NCBI RefSeq assembly: GCF_015160855.1
Contig: NZ_CP063373.1
Coordinates: 7,725,001 to 7,789,000 of the forward strand
From: Streptomyces ferrugineus
GTDB lineage: Bacteria > Actinomycetota > Actinomycetes > Streptomycetales > Streptomycetaceae
DNA: 64,000 bases
Direction of reading: 5' to 3'
Shown: piece after piece, positions 52,506 through 61,502 of the stretch
How positions within the stretch are numbered: the stretch's first letter is position 1
How the letters are laid out: every line of letters starts with the position of its first letter
Made by a program: the position numbers and the translations under genes
Notes under the pieces: generated by a model
Seen by the model: only the letters and a program-made list of their open reading frames with translations
The model's database searches: none
Told to the model about the DNA's origin: nothing

Positions 52506-53626
52506 CCAAAGTCCTCGCGAATCCGGTCCGTTGCCGTCTTGCGGTCGCCCTCAACGCCCCGCTCGGCAGCCTTCTGAGCCCCTTCCGCGCTCTTGTCCAC
52601 GCCGTCGAACCCGTCCTTCGCCGTGTTCGCGGAAACGCCTCCCGCTACGGGAATGGAGGCACCGAAGGCGCCGTCGACTGCGGTTTGCTGGTGCTCCGGT
52701 CGATCCCCGCTGTAGGAGAAATCGTTCTCGTTTCTCAGGCCTCGAGCCATATCGTCGAGACCCCTGTCAACCGCCCTTGCCCCACCGCCCAGTCCGCCGG
52801 CGGCCCCTCCAGCGATGCCGGTGACAGCGCTCTGCCTGATGTCGTAGTCCTCGCCCTTGCGTAGGGAGTCCAGATAGTCTCCCGACATCCCTCCAGCCGC
52901 TCCGCCGGCCATCCCGCTGAGGATCTCCTTGCCGCCCAGTGCGGTCACGGCCTTGCCAGCGGCGGTCCCGACGGTTGCGCCGGCCGCGCCTCCGATCATG
53001 TTGGTTCCGACTTCCCAGCCCTTGCCGCTGAGTTGGCTGGTAATCATGCCTCCGGCGGTGCCACCAGCCCAGTTCAGCAATCCCTCGGCGAGAAGTTTCC
53101 CTCCCTTTCCGGAGTTGTACAGGGTCCGGAAAATGTTGGCGATCGTCCGTAGGAGCTTCCCCAGTCGGCCTGCGGCGTCGAGCGCCCTTGTAACCAACAT
53201 GGTGACTCGTGCTGTACCGACCGCTGCCGACACACCCAGCGTGAGGAACGACATACCTACCGAGACCCCGATGGAGATCCCGATCTCCGTGTAAATGTCG
53301 TGGATCTCTTTGTTGACTTCGTCGATACAGTCGGCAGCGTTCTCGAGGCCCTTGGCGGCTTCATCGAAGTCGTCCGTCGTGCTCAGCACGGCAGCGGCGA
53401 ACTCGTCCCAATGAGCCTGGAAGGCATTGGCTGCCTCACCACGCCACGTGTGTCCGACGGTGGCCTTGACATCCTTGTCCAGGCCCTTGACCAGACCTTC
53501 GACCTCGGTTTTCAGCTGCCGCCACGCCTTGGCTGCGGCCTTCAACTCATCCGGACGACCTCCTGGATTGATGACCTCAATGCCGAGTTCGATGATCTCT
53601 TCGGCAACGGACTCGTTCCCGCTCAC
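52502..53626 (-). CDS. WXG effector with DFG tail
   Basis: A 374-residue protein. Clear WxG turn at about residues 60-62 (GHTWRGEAANAFQAHWDEF) between long helices, a hydrophobic helix pair (IGISIGVSVGMSFLTLGVSAAVG), then a Gly/Ala-rich region of repeated GGAAGG/GGAAGA blocks and the tail TATDRIREDFG. GTG at 53626 overlaps the stop of the upstream partner gene (GTGA), and its own stop overlaps the next start, so three genes are translationally chained. No toxin domain is recognisable. The partner gene is broken by an IS, which may impair export. Confidence 0.83.
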   Translation of the reverse strand: MSGNESVAEEIIELGIEVINPGGRPDELKAAAKAWRQLKTEVEGLVKGLDKDVKATVGHTWRGEAANAFQAHWDEFAAAVLSTTDDFDEAAKGLENAADCIDEVNKEIHDIYTEIGISIGVSVGMSFLTLGVSAAVGTARVTMLVTRALDAAGRLGKLLRTIANIFRTLYNSGKGGKLLAEGLLNWAGGTAGGMITSQLSGKGWEVGTNMIGGAAGATVGTAAGKAVTALGGKEILSGMAGGAAGGMSGDYLDSLRKGEDYDIRQSAVTGIAGGAAGGLGGGARAVDRGLDDMARGLRNENDFSYSGDRPEHQQTAVDGAFGASIPVAGGVSANTAKDGFDGVDKSAEGAQKAAERGVEGDRKTATDRIREDFG

Positions 53627-53829
53627 CGGCCACCGTCCGAATGCTTCCCGAAGAGGGCCGCGAGGTCATCGTCGGTGACTTCGGTGTCCCTGTTCACCTT
53701 TCGCAAAGCGTCGGCAATCCTGTCCAAGTGCTCATGCACCACCTTCATGGCGCTGGCAACGTCCGCGGAGTATGAGATGTATGCCGATGTAACCTCCTCC
53801 GACTCCGTCAGGACGCCGAAGCCATCAGT

Positions 53830-54702
53830 GAGCTTCTTCAGCGTTGCCGCTCCAGGGTGAGGATGGCTTTGGCGATTGACGTCATGCGGTTCGGACTGCA
53901 TCGGGATCTGCGGAAGATGCGCCAGGCTTTGAGGCGTGCGACGCCGCGTTCGACCGGTGCACGTGCCGCGGCCAGGGCCCGGTTGATGGTCTTCTCGGTG
54001 AGAGTGAGTTCCCGCAGTGGCCTGCGCTTGATGCCCGTGGTCACCCAGGGGCCGCCGCCCTGGTAGGCGAGGTCGGCGAGGACAGGGACGCCTTGGCGCT
54101 CGCAGATGCGGATGATGCGGTGGGTGCGGGCAGCGGTCAGGTCGTGGGCTCGGCCGGGCAGTGCGGGTGAGAGCCATAGCAGCCGACCGCCCGGATCGGT
54201 GACCACCTGCACGTTCACTCCGTGCCGGCGGTGCTTGTGGGAGTAGTCAGCTCGTCCGTCGCCGACGCGGTCGCACTCGGCGAGCGTGCCGTCCAGCAGG
54301 ACGAAGTCCGCATCGGTCTCGCGCAGGACTTTCAGCAGACCCGGTGCGCGTTCGGCGAGCAGGTGGATGACCGAGCTGGTGTAGGCGTGGGCGGTGGACT
54401 CGCTGATCCCGAACCCGGCAGCGATCTTTGCCAGGGTGGTGTGTTCGCGCAGGTACACCAGTGCCACCATCGCGCGCTGGGACGGACGGAGCTTGCATCG
54501 CCGGTCGCCCTCACGGGTGACGACGAGCATGGTCACCCACTCCACGAGTGCATGGGGCAGGTCGAGTGCGGCAGGATAGATGACCAACGAGGCCCCCGAG
54601 CAGCGTGGTTGAGACGTCAGACATCTCGATCAACAGCTCGGGGGCCTCGCTCGTTGCGCTTCGTCGGCGGTCGCCTGATCGGAGGCCAACTCGAAGAAGC
54701 TC
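53830..54702. mobile_element. IS5-type insertion sequence E
   Basis: An 873-bp element. Ends GAGCTTCTTC and GAAGAAGCTC are a perfect 10-bp inverted repeat, extending imperfectly inward (AGCGTTG against CGAGTTGG). Flanked by AGT on both sides (53827-53829 and 54703-54705), a 3-bp target duplication. One transposase gene on the minus strand. Confidence 0.9.
53838..54587 (-). CDS. IS5-type transposase
   Basis: A 249-residue DDE_Tnp_4-type transposase: HTH region [19 protein letters not shown], first acid in [14 protein letters not shown], second in [13 protein letters not shown], last in [14 protein letters not shown]. Its C-terminus ends eight bases from the element boundary. Looks intact. It belongs to a different subgroup from elements A and C, judging by the poor match outside the catalytic motifs. 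Confidence 0.9.
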   Translation of the reverse strand: MVIYPAALDLPHALVEWVTMLVVTREGDRRCKLRPSQRAMVALVYLREHTTLAKIAAGFGISESTAHAYTSSVIHLLAERAPGLLKVLRETDADFVLLDGTLAECDRVGDGRADYSHKHRRHGVNVQVVTDPGGRLLWLSPALPGRAHDLTAARTHRIIRICERQGVPVLADLAYQGGGPWVTTGIKRRPLRELTLTEKTINRALAAARAPVERGVARLKAWRIFRRSRCSPNRMTSIAKAILTLERQR

Positions 54703-54981
54703 AGTGATCGCTTCCTCCCCTGTCTCCTCCTCGAACTTCTTGAGATAGGCCCGCAGGTCGTATGCCTGCATCTCGAACTTGCGGGCCAGGCTCCTGCCCG
54801 CTCCGGGTTCGTAATACGAGGTTTCGTCGTCAGCCACTAAGTGTCCTAGTTTTGGTGGTTCACATACTGCGGGCCGAACTGGGTGGGGATGGCCCCTGCC
54901 AGATCAATGCGGGCGGAAGAGCGTTGAGCGTCGGAGAGGAAACCAGAGCGTACAGTCCCGTCTGGAATGAGGGATAAAGAG

Positions 54982-55254
54982 CTACTGGCCATGCTGCGGA
55001 GGTTGCTGAGCATAGGGATTGGGGTGCTGGGGCGACTGTCCGGAAGGAGTGGGATACGCCTGATTGGGAGTTGAGGGATACGGCTGCTGGGAATTTGGAT
55101 AAACCAGCGGCTGGGGCGAGTACCCCATGTTCTGGAAGTGAGCTCCGGCACCGGTGTTGCGGTTGCGGCGGCTGCGCAGTACTACGAGGACGACAACGAC
55201 GCCGATTGCAGCCCCAAGGCCGATAACTCCAACCACAAGGACGACGAGGCCCAT
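54982..55254 (-). CDS. Orphan mycosin-type anchor/tail protein (copy 1)
   Basis: A 90-residue protein with a single transmembrane helix (GLVVLVVGVIGLGAAIGVVV), an RSRRNRN stop-transfer cluster and a Tyr/Pro/Gln-rich tail ending NPYAQQPPQHGQ. Both the cluster and the tail match the C-terminus of the mycosin encoded just upstream (VIRSRRNGGNGG; NPYAQQPPHQGQ). It therefore looks like a free copy of the mycosin membrane anchor. ATG at 55254 has GAAGGGA nine bases upstream. Copy 2 is at 59416. A role in membrane complex assembly is only a guess. Confidence 0.75.
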   Translation of the reverse strand: MGLVVLVVGVIGLGAAIGVVVVLVVLRSRRNRNTGAGAHFQNMGYSPQPLVYPNSQQPYPSTPNQAYPTPSGQSPQHPNPYAQQPPQHGQ

Positions 55255-55381
55255 TGAGGAGGTTCCCTTCTCATTCTTAGCATCCAGTTCACTGCCGAAT
55301 TGCGAGTACGACGAGGCAGAGCAACGGGGTCATCGCGCGGCAGTTCTGAGTTCACAGCCTGTCCGTGAAGACCGAATATCC

Positions 55382-56719
55382 CTACTGCCCTTGGTGCGGG
55401 GGCTGTTGGGCGTAGGGGTTCGGGTGCTGCGGGGACTGTCCCGGAGGCGTGGGATAGCCCTGGTTGGGGGCGGAGTTGGGGTAGGGCTGCTGGGCAGGTG
55501 GGTACGTGGGGTGCTGAGGGCTTCCGCCGCCGGGGCCGGAGCCACCGTTACCGCCGTTACGACGACTGCGAATTACCACGAAGGCAATCGCACCGATGAC
55601 AACAACGACTGCGATACCGCCGGCAAGGACGAGGAAGCTGCCGGAGGAGAACCTCTTCTTGGCCTTAGCCGAAGAGCCCGTTCCCTTAGATGACTGGCTA
55701 GAAGTCGAACTGGACGACGACATCTGCCCGAGAGGGTTCTTCTTGGGACCGGCCGGGATGTTCATCGTGAGGGCCTTGTTGGGGCGGAGGATGCCGTAGC
55801 CGTATTCGTCATCAGGGGCCTTCAAACCTTTGTGATCAAGGAATGAAGCTGACTTGATGAGGCGGTTGATCACCTGGCCTGCGGTGAGGTCAGGGTACTT
55901 GGCCCGGACAAGGGCTGCCGCGGCGGAAACATAAGCCGTGGCGTCCGAAGTTCCGTTGTCCAAGCTATATCCGTCGGATCGATTGGTGTTCGCAGAGACG
56001 ATCTCAACGCCTGGAGCAACGAGGGTCAGCCCCTCTCCAGTATTGGATTTGTCCCAGAGGTTCCCTTCATTATCTACGGCGCCGACAGAGACCACACCCG
56101 GCAGGGCTGCCGGTTCATTAATGGAGACGCCTCCATCGTTACCCGCAGCCGCAACAACTACGACATCGTGTGCTTGGGCATACGCGATTGCCTCGCGGCC
56201 ATTAGTGAGAGTCCTACTGCCTCTTCCTCCGCTGAGAGAAAGATTGATGACCTTCGCGCCGTGGTCCACGGCATATCGCACAGCCTCGGCCCAAGCGTCG
56301 TCCTCGAAATTATCATCCTTGTTTTGAAGAACGCGCAGCGGAAGAATTTTTGCTTTTGGCGCGAGCCCTACCATCCCCGCGTTGTTTCCCGCGCCATGGC
56401 CATGGCCAGCAATCAAGCTCGCCATGCCGGTGCCATGTCCGGCCACATCCTCCTGAGCGTTTCCCCCTCCGGTGAAGTCTTTCCCCTGGAGGACTTGACC
56501 AGTCAGATCAGGGTGACTGCCATCGACACCTGAATCGACGACGGCAACAGTGACTCCCTCACCCTGAGTCAACGCCCAAGTTGCATCCATCTTGTAGGCA
56601 TCCAAGACCCACTGCTGGTCCCGAACGTAATCGGCCGAGGCAGTCGGTGCTGAAGTGAGGAGCAAGGCTCCTGTCAACGCCACAACACCCGTCGTGGACC
56701 AGACTCGCTTGGCACCCAT
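55382..56719 (-). CDS. mycP: Mycosin, subtilisin-like membrane protease (copy 1)
   Basis: A 445-residue S8 serine protease of type VII loci. Signal peptide to about residue 29 (ALLLTSAPTASA-D). Catalytic Asp62 (VAVVDSGVDGSHPDL), His95 (GHGTGMASLIAGHGHG), oxyanion Asn194 (AAAGNDGG) and Ser258 (NGTSDATAYV, where canonical mycosins have GTSFAAPYV). Then a Ser/Lys linker, a transmembrane helix, RSRRNGGNGG and a Pro/Gln tail ending HPNPYAQQPPHQGQ. ATG at 56719 has GAGGAGCAAGG upstream. It faces outward and may process or stabilise substrates. Paired with the orphan-tail gene behind it and a decayed WXG gene ahead. Confidence 0.92.
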   Translation of the reverse strand: MGAKRVWSTTGVVALTGALLLTSAPTASADYVRDQQWVLDAYKMDATWALTQGEGVTVAVVDSGVDGSHPDLTGQVLQGKDFTGGGNAQEDVAGHGTGMASLIAGHGHGAGNNAGMVGLAPKAKILPLRVLQNKDDNFEDDAWAEAVRYAVDHGAKVINLSLSGGRGSRTLTNGREAIAYAQAHDVVVVAAAGNDGGVSINEPAALPGVVSVGAVDNEGNLWDKSNTGEGLTLVAPGVEIVSANTNRSDGYSLDNGTSDATAYVSAAAALVRAKYPDLTAGQVINRLIKSASFLDHKGLKAPDDEYGYGILRPNKALTMNIPAGPKKNPLGQMSSSSSTSSQSSKGTGSSAKAKKRFSSGSFLVLAGGIAVVVVIGAIAFVVIRSRRNGGNGGSGPGGGSPQHPTYPPAQQPYPNSAPNQGYPTPPGQSPQHPNPYAQQPPHQGQ

Positions 56720-56789
56720 GTTCCTTGCTCCTCACTCAACAACGGCTGGTTCCGCCAGCCTTCATACGGGCGAGCCGCACGGAGGTCCC

Positions 56790-57240
56790 CCTGCGGCTCG
56801 CTCAGGTGCGCCAAGCGATGTTGCGCGCGGCACGTTGCAGTTATGGTCTTCCTGCGAGATCCAGGTCTCCTCGTTCTCGACCAGGTAGTCGGGACGCTCG
56901 CCCCGTTCCCCTCTTCACCACGACGCTTGTTGCCGCCGCGGCCCATGCCGCCGGCGCCCATCATGCCGCCGCGCTGCGAACCACCGCGGCTGCCGTGAAG
57001 GCCCGCGCCGCCACCGGCGCCCTTGCCGACCCGGCCTCCGGTACCGCGGGCAGCTCCGGAGCCCCCCATGCAGCCGAGCCGTCCACCGCCAGCGCCCGGC
57101 ACACCGAGTCCGCCGCCCCCCCCATGCCGAGGCCTCCGCCACCACTGGGAACCATCCCGCCGAGGCCAGTTCCACCACCGGGTCCGGTCCCGCCCCCTGT
57201 AGGGGACTACCCAGTCGGCCCTCAGCGCCGGTACTGAGCG
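56790..57240 (-). pseudogene. Decayed Gly-rich WXG gene (copy 1 of the 61503 gene)
   Basis: The minus strand reads GKGAGGGAGLHGSRGGSQRG and, in another frame, GERPDYLVENEETWISQED, both clearly matching the C-terminal part of the intact gene at 61503 (GKGAGGGAGLHGSRGGTQRG; DRPDYLVEDEETWISEED). At least two frame changes separate the pieces, one near a run of nine C at about 57116, and the N-terminal WXG domain is missing. The export signal segment is preserved but cannot be translated in frame. Confidence 0.88.
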
Positions 57241-57287
57241 AACTGGTTCCGGGCGGATTCACTGACGGCCAGCTCACGACTGGCTGC

Positions 57288-57929
57288 TCATCCCATGCTC
57301 GGAACCGGGTCGAGGTGGCTCAATCGGACCGGGAACGCTTCCGGCATCCGGCTCCAGCCCTTACCGCCAAAGTGAACCGAGCACCACGAACCGTCGACGA
57401 ATCCGATCTCGTGGTCGCCGCCCGCCACGTCGCTGCGGTCCCGGATCCAGCTCACGTTGCGAAGGTCCGTCGTCCATCCGACCTCGACCGGACCCGGCCT
57501 GCCAGTGAAGGAGCGAGCCTGGGACACGTACACCACCTGCAGACGGCGGTCGGTGACCTGCAGCATCACGGCCCTGCTGTTCTTGGTCCGCGGTACCACG
57601 GCAAGGGTCAGCTGGCCGGCCAGACTGTTCCAGCCGCCATGGAACGGCTTGCCCGGCTTCTTCGACTCACGCTCCGTGAACGCCTCGACGAGCGCCTCGA
57701 TCGGGTTCCAGGTGATCTCGTAGAGCCTGGCGAACCAGAACACGGGGATCATCAACCAGCTCCCGAGTGTGCGCCGCTCGGATCGTAGAGCGCGCGGCCG
57801 GCGGAAGTAACCGGGCATCGGTGCTCGCGCGGCCAAGAAGACCCCGTGATCACCACGCAGCAGCTCACCCGCCGGCACCAACGCCCTTGCCCGGTCGACC
57901 GTCTCACGGCCACGGTCCGTCCTGCTCAC
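57288..57929 (-). CDS. Membrane-associated protein of WXG cluster (GGDHEIGF family)
   Basis: A 213-residue protein. Basic N-terminus, a short hydrophobic segment near 60-75 (WLMIPVFWFARLYEITW), then a beta-rich domain (LAGQLTLAVVPRTKNSRAV; VTDRRLQVVYVS) ending SVHFGGKGWSRMPEAFPVRL. GTG at 57929 overlaps the stop of the WXG effector (GTGA), so it is coupled. The C-terminal 55 residues recur as a gene remnant at 30795. PH-like or lipid-associated function is possible but unproven. Confidence 0.78.
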   Translation of the reverse strand: MSRTDRGRETVDRARALVPAGELLRGDHGVFLAARAPMPGYFRRPRALRSERRTLGSWLMIPVFWFARLYEITWNPIEALVEAFTERESKKPGKPFHGGWNSLAGQLTLAVVPRTKNSRAVMLQVTDRRLQVVYVSQARSFTGRPGPVEVGWTTDLRNVSWIRDRSDVAGGDHEIGFVDGSWCSVHFGGKGWSRMPEAFPVRLSHLDPVPSMG

Positions 57930-58903
57930 CCGAAATCGTCCCTCACTGTCCTTGCCGCACTCGAAGGAGTGACGTCGGTACGCTCGTCGAGACGCTGCGG
58001 ATCAGGGCGCTGGTGGTACTCGTAGCGTTCCTCGGCCACCCCCGGCCCATCCTCCAGGAGACTCTCTTGAACCGCACCGGCCGGATCTGCTCCCATCGCG
58101 TCCTTGACGACGCCCTTCACGCCCTTCTTGACGACCTTGTAGCCGACATACATGGCCAAATCATTGGGATTGCGCACAGTGACTTCATTGCCGAACTCGT
58201 CACGCTTCTTCGTGCCGCGAATAAAGCGCCCAAGGCCGCCTTTGAAGTGCTTGGGGCCCTTACGCAGTGCGTTCCGGAGCTTCATCATCTTGCGCAGCAG
58301 TTGCATGCGCTTCGCGATGTCCGACAGGGCGTCCGCCAGTTTCGCGGTGATCTTCACGCCTTTTGCCGCTTTGCTGGCGATGCCCGCAGCGGCAATGATC
58401 GGCCCGATGGCGGCTGCAGCACCTGCCGTCAGGAGCGAGAGGATTGCCGAAGTGGCGGCGGTCGCGAGCGCGATCTCCACGATCTCGACGATCAGGTCAA
58501 GCATCAACTGCTCGGCGGCCGCGCACTCCTGAGCAGCCATCTCGAGGAGTTCGGCCATGGTGTCCATGTCCGCGGCTTCGCCCTTGAGGGCTTCCTCGAA
58601 CTCGGTCATCATGGCGTCGAACTTCGCGAACGCCTCGCCCTCCCACTGGGCTGCCAACGTACGACGTTCAAAGACCAGGTCCTCGGCCACTCCGCGCAAG
58701 TCATTGGCGGCCTTGCGCCACTGGATCGCGGTTTCGGTGAGGAGTTCGTTGTCTCCGCTGACCTGCTCCAGGAGCTCGTCCAGGTTGAACTGCTTGATGA
58801 TGCCCCGGATGATCTCGTCAAGGACACCGGCGAGAGGGTTGCTCCAGTCCAGAACGAAGTTGATCCGACTCAGGGCGTCGCCGGCTGCCTGCCCCGCGCC
58901 CAT
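57926..58903 (-). CDS. WXG effector with DFG tail
   Basis: A 325-residue protein. WxG turn at about residue 86 (AAQWEGEAFAKFDAMMTEF) between long helices, a hydrophobic region (ALATAATSAILSLLTAGAAAAI), a basic Lys/Arg-rich segment (KRMQLLRKMMKLRNALRKG) and the tail SSAARTVRDDFG. ATG at 58903 overlaps the stop of the preceding WXG100-like gene, and its stop overlaps the next start. No recognisable toxin domain. The basic segment could bind nucleic acid or membrane, but nothing proves it. Confidence 0.83.
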   Translation of the reverse strand: MGAGQAAGDALSRINFVLDWSNPLAGVLDEIIRGIIKQFNLDELLEQVSGDNELLTETAIQWRKAANDLRGVAEDLVFERRTLAAQWEGEAFAKFDAMMTEFEEALKGEAADMDTMAELLEMAAQECAAAEQLMLDLIVEIVEIALATAATSAILSLLTAGAAAAIGPIIAAAGIASKAAKGVKITAKLADALSDIAKRMQLLRKMMKLRNALRKGPKHFKGGLGRFIRGTKKRDEFGNEVTVRNPNDLAMYVGYKVVKKGVKGVVKDAMGADPAGAVQESLLEDGPGVAEERYEYHQRPDPQRLDERTDVTPSSAARTVRDDFG

Positions 58904-59214
58904 CAGTGGCCCCCGCCCAGCATGCCCCGATTGTCCATCTCCGTACCGTCGTAGGCAGCCGCGGAATCCCTGAGCGCGTCGGCTATGGCATACAGCGTGT
59001 CGACGGCGTCGCCGAGGTCGTTGCCGGACTCCTTGCGCTGAGTGTCGTAGTCGGCCTTCAAGTCGTCCGATTGAGGCAGCTTCCCGAACGACTGCTGCGT
59101 GAGCTCCAGTTGCTTTGTACGGCTTCGGATGCCGTCAACCCGGCCAGCCGCAGCTTCCACCGCCTTCGCGTACTTGCGCAGGGCATCGCCCTCGACATTG
59201 AATCCCCCGCTCAT
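58903..59214 (-). CDS. WXG100-like secretion partner
   Basis: A 103-residue all-helical protein (GDALRKYAKAVEAAAGRVDG; DDLKADYDTQRKESGNDLGD; LYAIADALRDSAAAYDGTE) without a strict WxG, as is common for the partner half of an ESX pair. ATG at 59214 has GAGGGGAC upstream. It is translationally coupled to the WXG effector behind it. Confidence 0.83.
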   Translation of the reverse strand: MSGGFNVEGDALRKYAKAVEAAAGRVDGIRSRTKQLELTQQSFGKLPQSDDLKADYDTQRKESGNDLGDAVDTLYAIADALRDSAAAYDGTEMDNRGMLGGGH

Positions 59215-59415
59215 AAGTCCCCTCATTGGTCGAGCGCTTGAATGGTGGCGGCCGATCCGCCAGCCACGATGAGATCTATTTCATCACGGAGTCGCGGCCG
59301 CTGCTACAGCGGCTCGGCACCATGACTCCTTGGCACACAAACAGTTCAAGCCAATCTCGCTGGATGTGAGGGGATAATCCGCCTCACATGGTGCCCTTCC
59401 AAGAAACGTGAACCC

Positions 59416-59691
59416 CTATTGACCCTGGTACGGGGGTTGCTGTGTGTAGGGATTTGGCTGCGGGTGCTGTGCAGGAGGAGCAGCGTAACCCTGATTTGGA
59501 GTGGTGGGATACGGGTGCTGCGAGATCGGGTACATAGGCTGCTGCCCTGGGTAGCCCATGTTCTGCGAGTAATCTCCGGCACCAAGCCCGACACGGGAGT
59601 AGCGGCGGCGCCACAGTACAGCAAAGATTACGACGGCGCCAATCACGGCTCCGAAGCCGATAACGCCAACCACAAGGACGATAGCGCCCAT
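59416..59691 (-). CDS. Orphan mycosin-type anchor/tail protein (copy 2)
   Basis: A 91-residue homologue of the protein at 54982: helix GAIVLVVGVIGFGAVIGAVV, a basic cluster (WRRRYSR), NMGY and a tail ending NPYTQQPPYQGQ. ATG at 59691 has GAAGGGA nine bases upstream. The upstream bases also match copy 1 and show third-position differences, so a longer product from ATG 59751 is possible. It follows mycosin copy 2, as copy 1 follows mycosin copy 1. Confidence 0.75.
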   Translation of the reverse strand: MGAIVLVVGVIGFGAVIGAVVIFAVLWRRRYSRVGLGAGDYSQNMGYPGQQPMYPISQHPYPTTPNQGYAAPPAQHPQPNPYTQQPPYQGQ

Positions 59692-60058
59692 TAGGGAAGA
59701 TCCCTTCTCGTTCTTGGCATCTAGGTCACTGCAGAATTGCGAGTCCGACAAAACGGAGCAGCAGGGTCATTGCGTGGATCCCTGCACCGCGCCTCTTCAA
59801 AACGCGATTGTCATCGCGGTGCCCACGAAGCATGACCAAGAGACCCCGTGCGCACCGATCAGATCGAGTACTGTCAGACATAAAGATTTGCCAGACGCGA
59901 TCGACCCAACGAGGAGCAGCCAGGGGACAACAACTGCAATCCCGAGCAAGATGGCCGGTGAAGTGGCTCGCCGTGTGCAAGGTCAGCTCAACGGCCGCGG
60001 TTTGGGAATTCAGGCCCGGCAGGCCCGAGTTCACAGCCTCCCCGAGAGGGAGTTGTAC
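59692..60058. other. Spacer between mycosin copy 2 and its tail gene
   Basis: The first 80 bp or so match the equivalent spacer at 55255-55381. The remaining 240 bp or so are unique to this copy and carry only unsupported frames (including a minus frame 60034-59726 with no ribosome site). It is an insertion into, or a deletion from, one copy of the module. Confidence 0.5.
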
Positions 60059-61414
60059 TTACTGCCCTTGGTGCGGAGGCTGTTGGGCGTAGGGGTTCGG
60101 GTGCTGCGGGGACTGTCCGGGAGGTGCGGGGTATCCCTGGTTGGGAGGCGTGTTGGGGTACTGCTGGTAGCCCGTGGGTGGCTGGGGCGGGTAACCCGTG
60201 CCGTGGGGAGGGGTTCCGCCGCCGGATCCAGGGCCTCCGTTGCCTCCGTTGCGGCGGCTGCGGAGTACCGCGAAGAGGATGCCGCCGATTACCAGCACTG
60301 CGGCTGCGATGCCGGCGATGAGGAGGGTGCTACCCGAGGAGGACTTCTTCTTTTTCTTGGCCTGGCTTGTGCTGTCGTTGTCGTCGGGCGCGGCGCCTGA
60401 GTTCGTGGACGTGGACGGCGAGGACTGGGCGAGGGGGCCCTGCTTGGGACCCTTGGGGATGTCCATCGTGAGCGCCGAGTACGGGCGGATCAGACCGTAG
60501 CCATACTCCTCGTCGGGCACCTTCTTGACGTCGCGGTCGAGGAACGTGGCTGACTTGATCAGGCGGTTGATGACCTGGCCTGCGGTGAGGTCTGGGTACT
60601 TGGCGCGGACCAGGGCAGCCGTTGCAGAAACATAAGCAGTGGCATCGGAGACTCCACTACCCTCAGCATAGCCGCTCGAATGGCTGGTATCCGCTCTGGC
60701 GATGTTTACTCCGGGAGCAGTCAGTGTCACGCCGGGACCGTAGTTCGAATTCCCCCAAACCTTTAGCGACTCATCAACAGCACCTACCGCTACGACGCCT
60801 GGGAGCTTGGCAGGGTACTCCAGACCTTCGCTTCCATCATTCCCTGTGCCTGACACAACAACCACATCGCGCTGCAATGCATACTCAATTGCTGCCGCAC
60901 CCTCAGAATCGGGGTGAGCTAGAGAATCAGCAAATGAAAGATTAATTACTTTTGCGCCGCGATCAACTGCATAGCGAACTCCTTCTGCCCACTGATCGTC
61001 ATCGTAATCGTCACGAACGGCAGCCTTGATGGGAAGAATCTTGGCTTTGGGGGCGAGACCAACCACACCTGAGGAATTATTCACCCCATGCCCATGGCCC
61101 GCGATTAGACTCGCCATGCCGGTACCATGACCATCGGTATCGTCTTGTGGATCACCACCACCCCCGGTGACGTCCTTCCCTTTTAGGACCTGCCCGACCA
61201 AATCAGGGTGAGTACCGTCCACTCCCGTGTCGACGACGGCTACTGTGACCCCTTGCCCCTGAGATTCTTTCCAAACCTTCTCGAAGTTAATAACGTCGAT
61301 GACCCACTGTTTGTCGCGAATATAGTCCGCTGAGGCAGTAGGAGCTGAAGTGAGGAGCAAGGCTCCAGTCAACGCCACGACGCCCGTTGTGGACCAGGCT
61401 CGTTTGAAACCCAA
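60059..61414 (-). CDS. mycP: Mycosin, subtilisin-like membrane protease (copy 2)
   Basis: A 451-residue paralogue of the mycosin at 55382 with an almost identical signal peptide (WSTTGVVALTGALLLTSAPT). Catalytic Asp62 (VDTGVDGTHPDL), His96 (DGHGTGMASLIAG), oxyanion Asn in VSGTGNDGS and Ser in GSGVSDATAYV. A Lys-rich linker, one transmembrane helix, RSRRNGGNGG and the HPNPYAQQPPHQGQ tail follow. TTG at 61414 is chosen because GAGGAGCAAGG precedes it exactly as it precedes the ATG of copy 1; GTG at 61429 is in frame but lies within that site. The catalytic core has diverged while both ends are conserved. Confidence 0.92.
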   Translation of the reverse strand: MGFKRAWSTTGVVALTGALLLTSAPTASADYIRDKQWVIDVINFEKVWKESQGQGVTVAVVDTGVDGTHPDLVGQVLKGKDVTGGGGDPQDDTDGHGTGMASLIAGHGHGVNNSSGVVGLAPKAKILPIKAAVRDDYDDDQWAEGVRYAVDRGAKVINLSFADSLAHPDSEGAAAIEYALQRDVVVVSGTGNDGSEGLEYPAKLPGVVAVGAVDESLKVWGNSNYGPGVTLTAPGVNIARADTSHSSGYAEGSGVSDATAYVSATAALVRAKYPDLTAGQVINRLIKSATFLDRDVKKVPDEEYGYGLIRPYSALTMDIPKGPKQGPLAQSSPSTSTNSGAAPDDNDSTSQAKKKKKSSSGSTLLIAGIAAAVLVIGGILFAVLRSRRNGGNGGPGSGGGTPPHGTGYPPQPPTGYQQYPNTPPNQGYPAPPGQSPQHPNPYAQQPPHQGQ

Positions 61415-61502
61415 TTCCTTGCTCCTCACTCAGCTCTGGCCGGGTACACCAGCCCTATTCTAAATGGGCAGTCGACGGTTTACGCCCAGCCCACTTGCCT
61501 GC

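Larger units (their letters stand above)
53623..54837 (-). pseudogene. WXG100-like partner interrupted by an insertion sequence
   Basis: The N-terminal part (GTG 54837, AGGA six bases upstream) reads ADDETSYYEPGAGRSLARKF and stops being coherent at EEAIT, where the IS begins. The C-terminal part resumes DGFGVLTESEEVTSAYISY and ends KHSDGGR at 53623. Deleting the IS (53830-54702) and one AGT copy restores a 112-residue, all-helical protein of WXG100 size. Its stop overlaps the start of the WXG effector, the usual arrangement for a secretion partner. Confidence 0.92.

Noticed and set aside
59726..60034. A 102-residue minus-strand frame in the mycosin-tail spacer
   Set aside because: No ribosome site and no domain. 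Its 3' part matches copy 1 only as conserved flanking sequence read in a non-coding frame.
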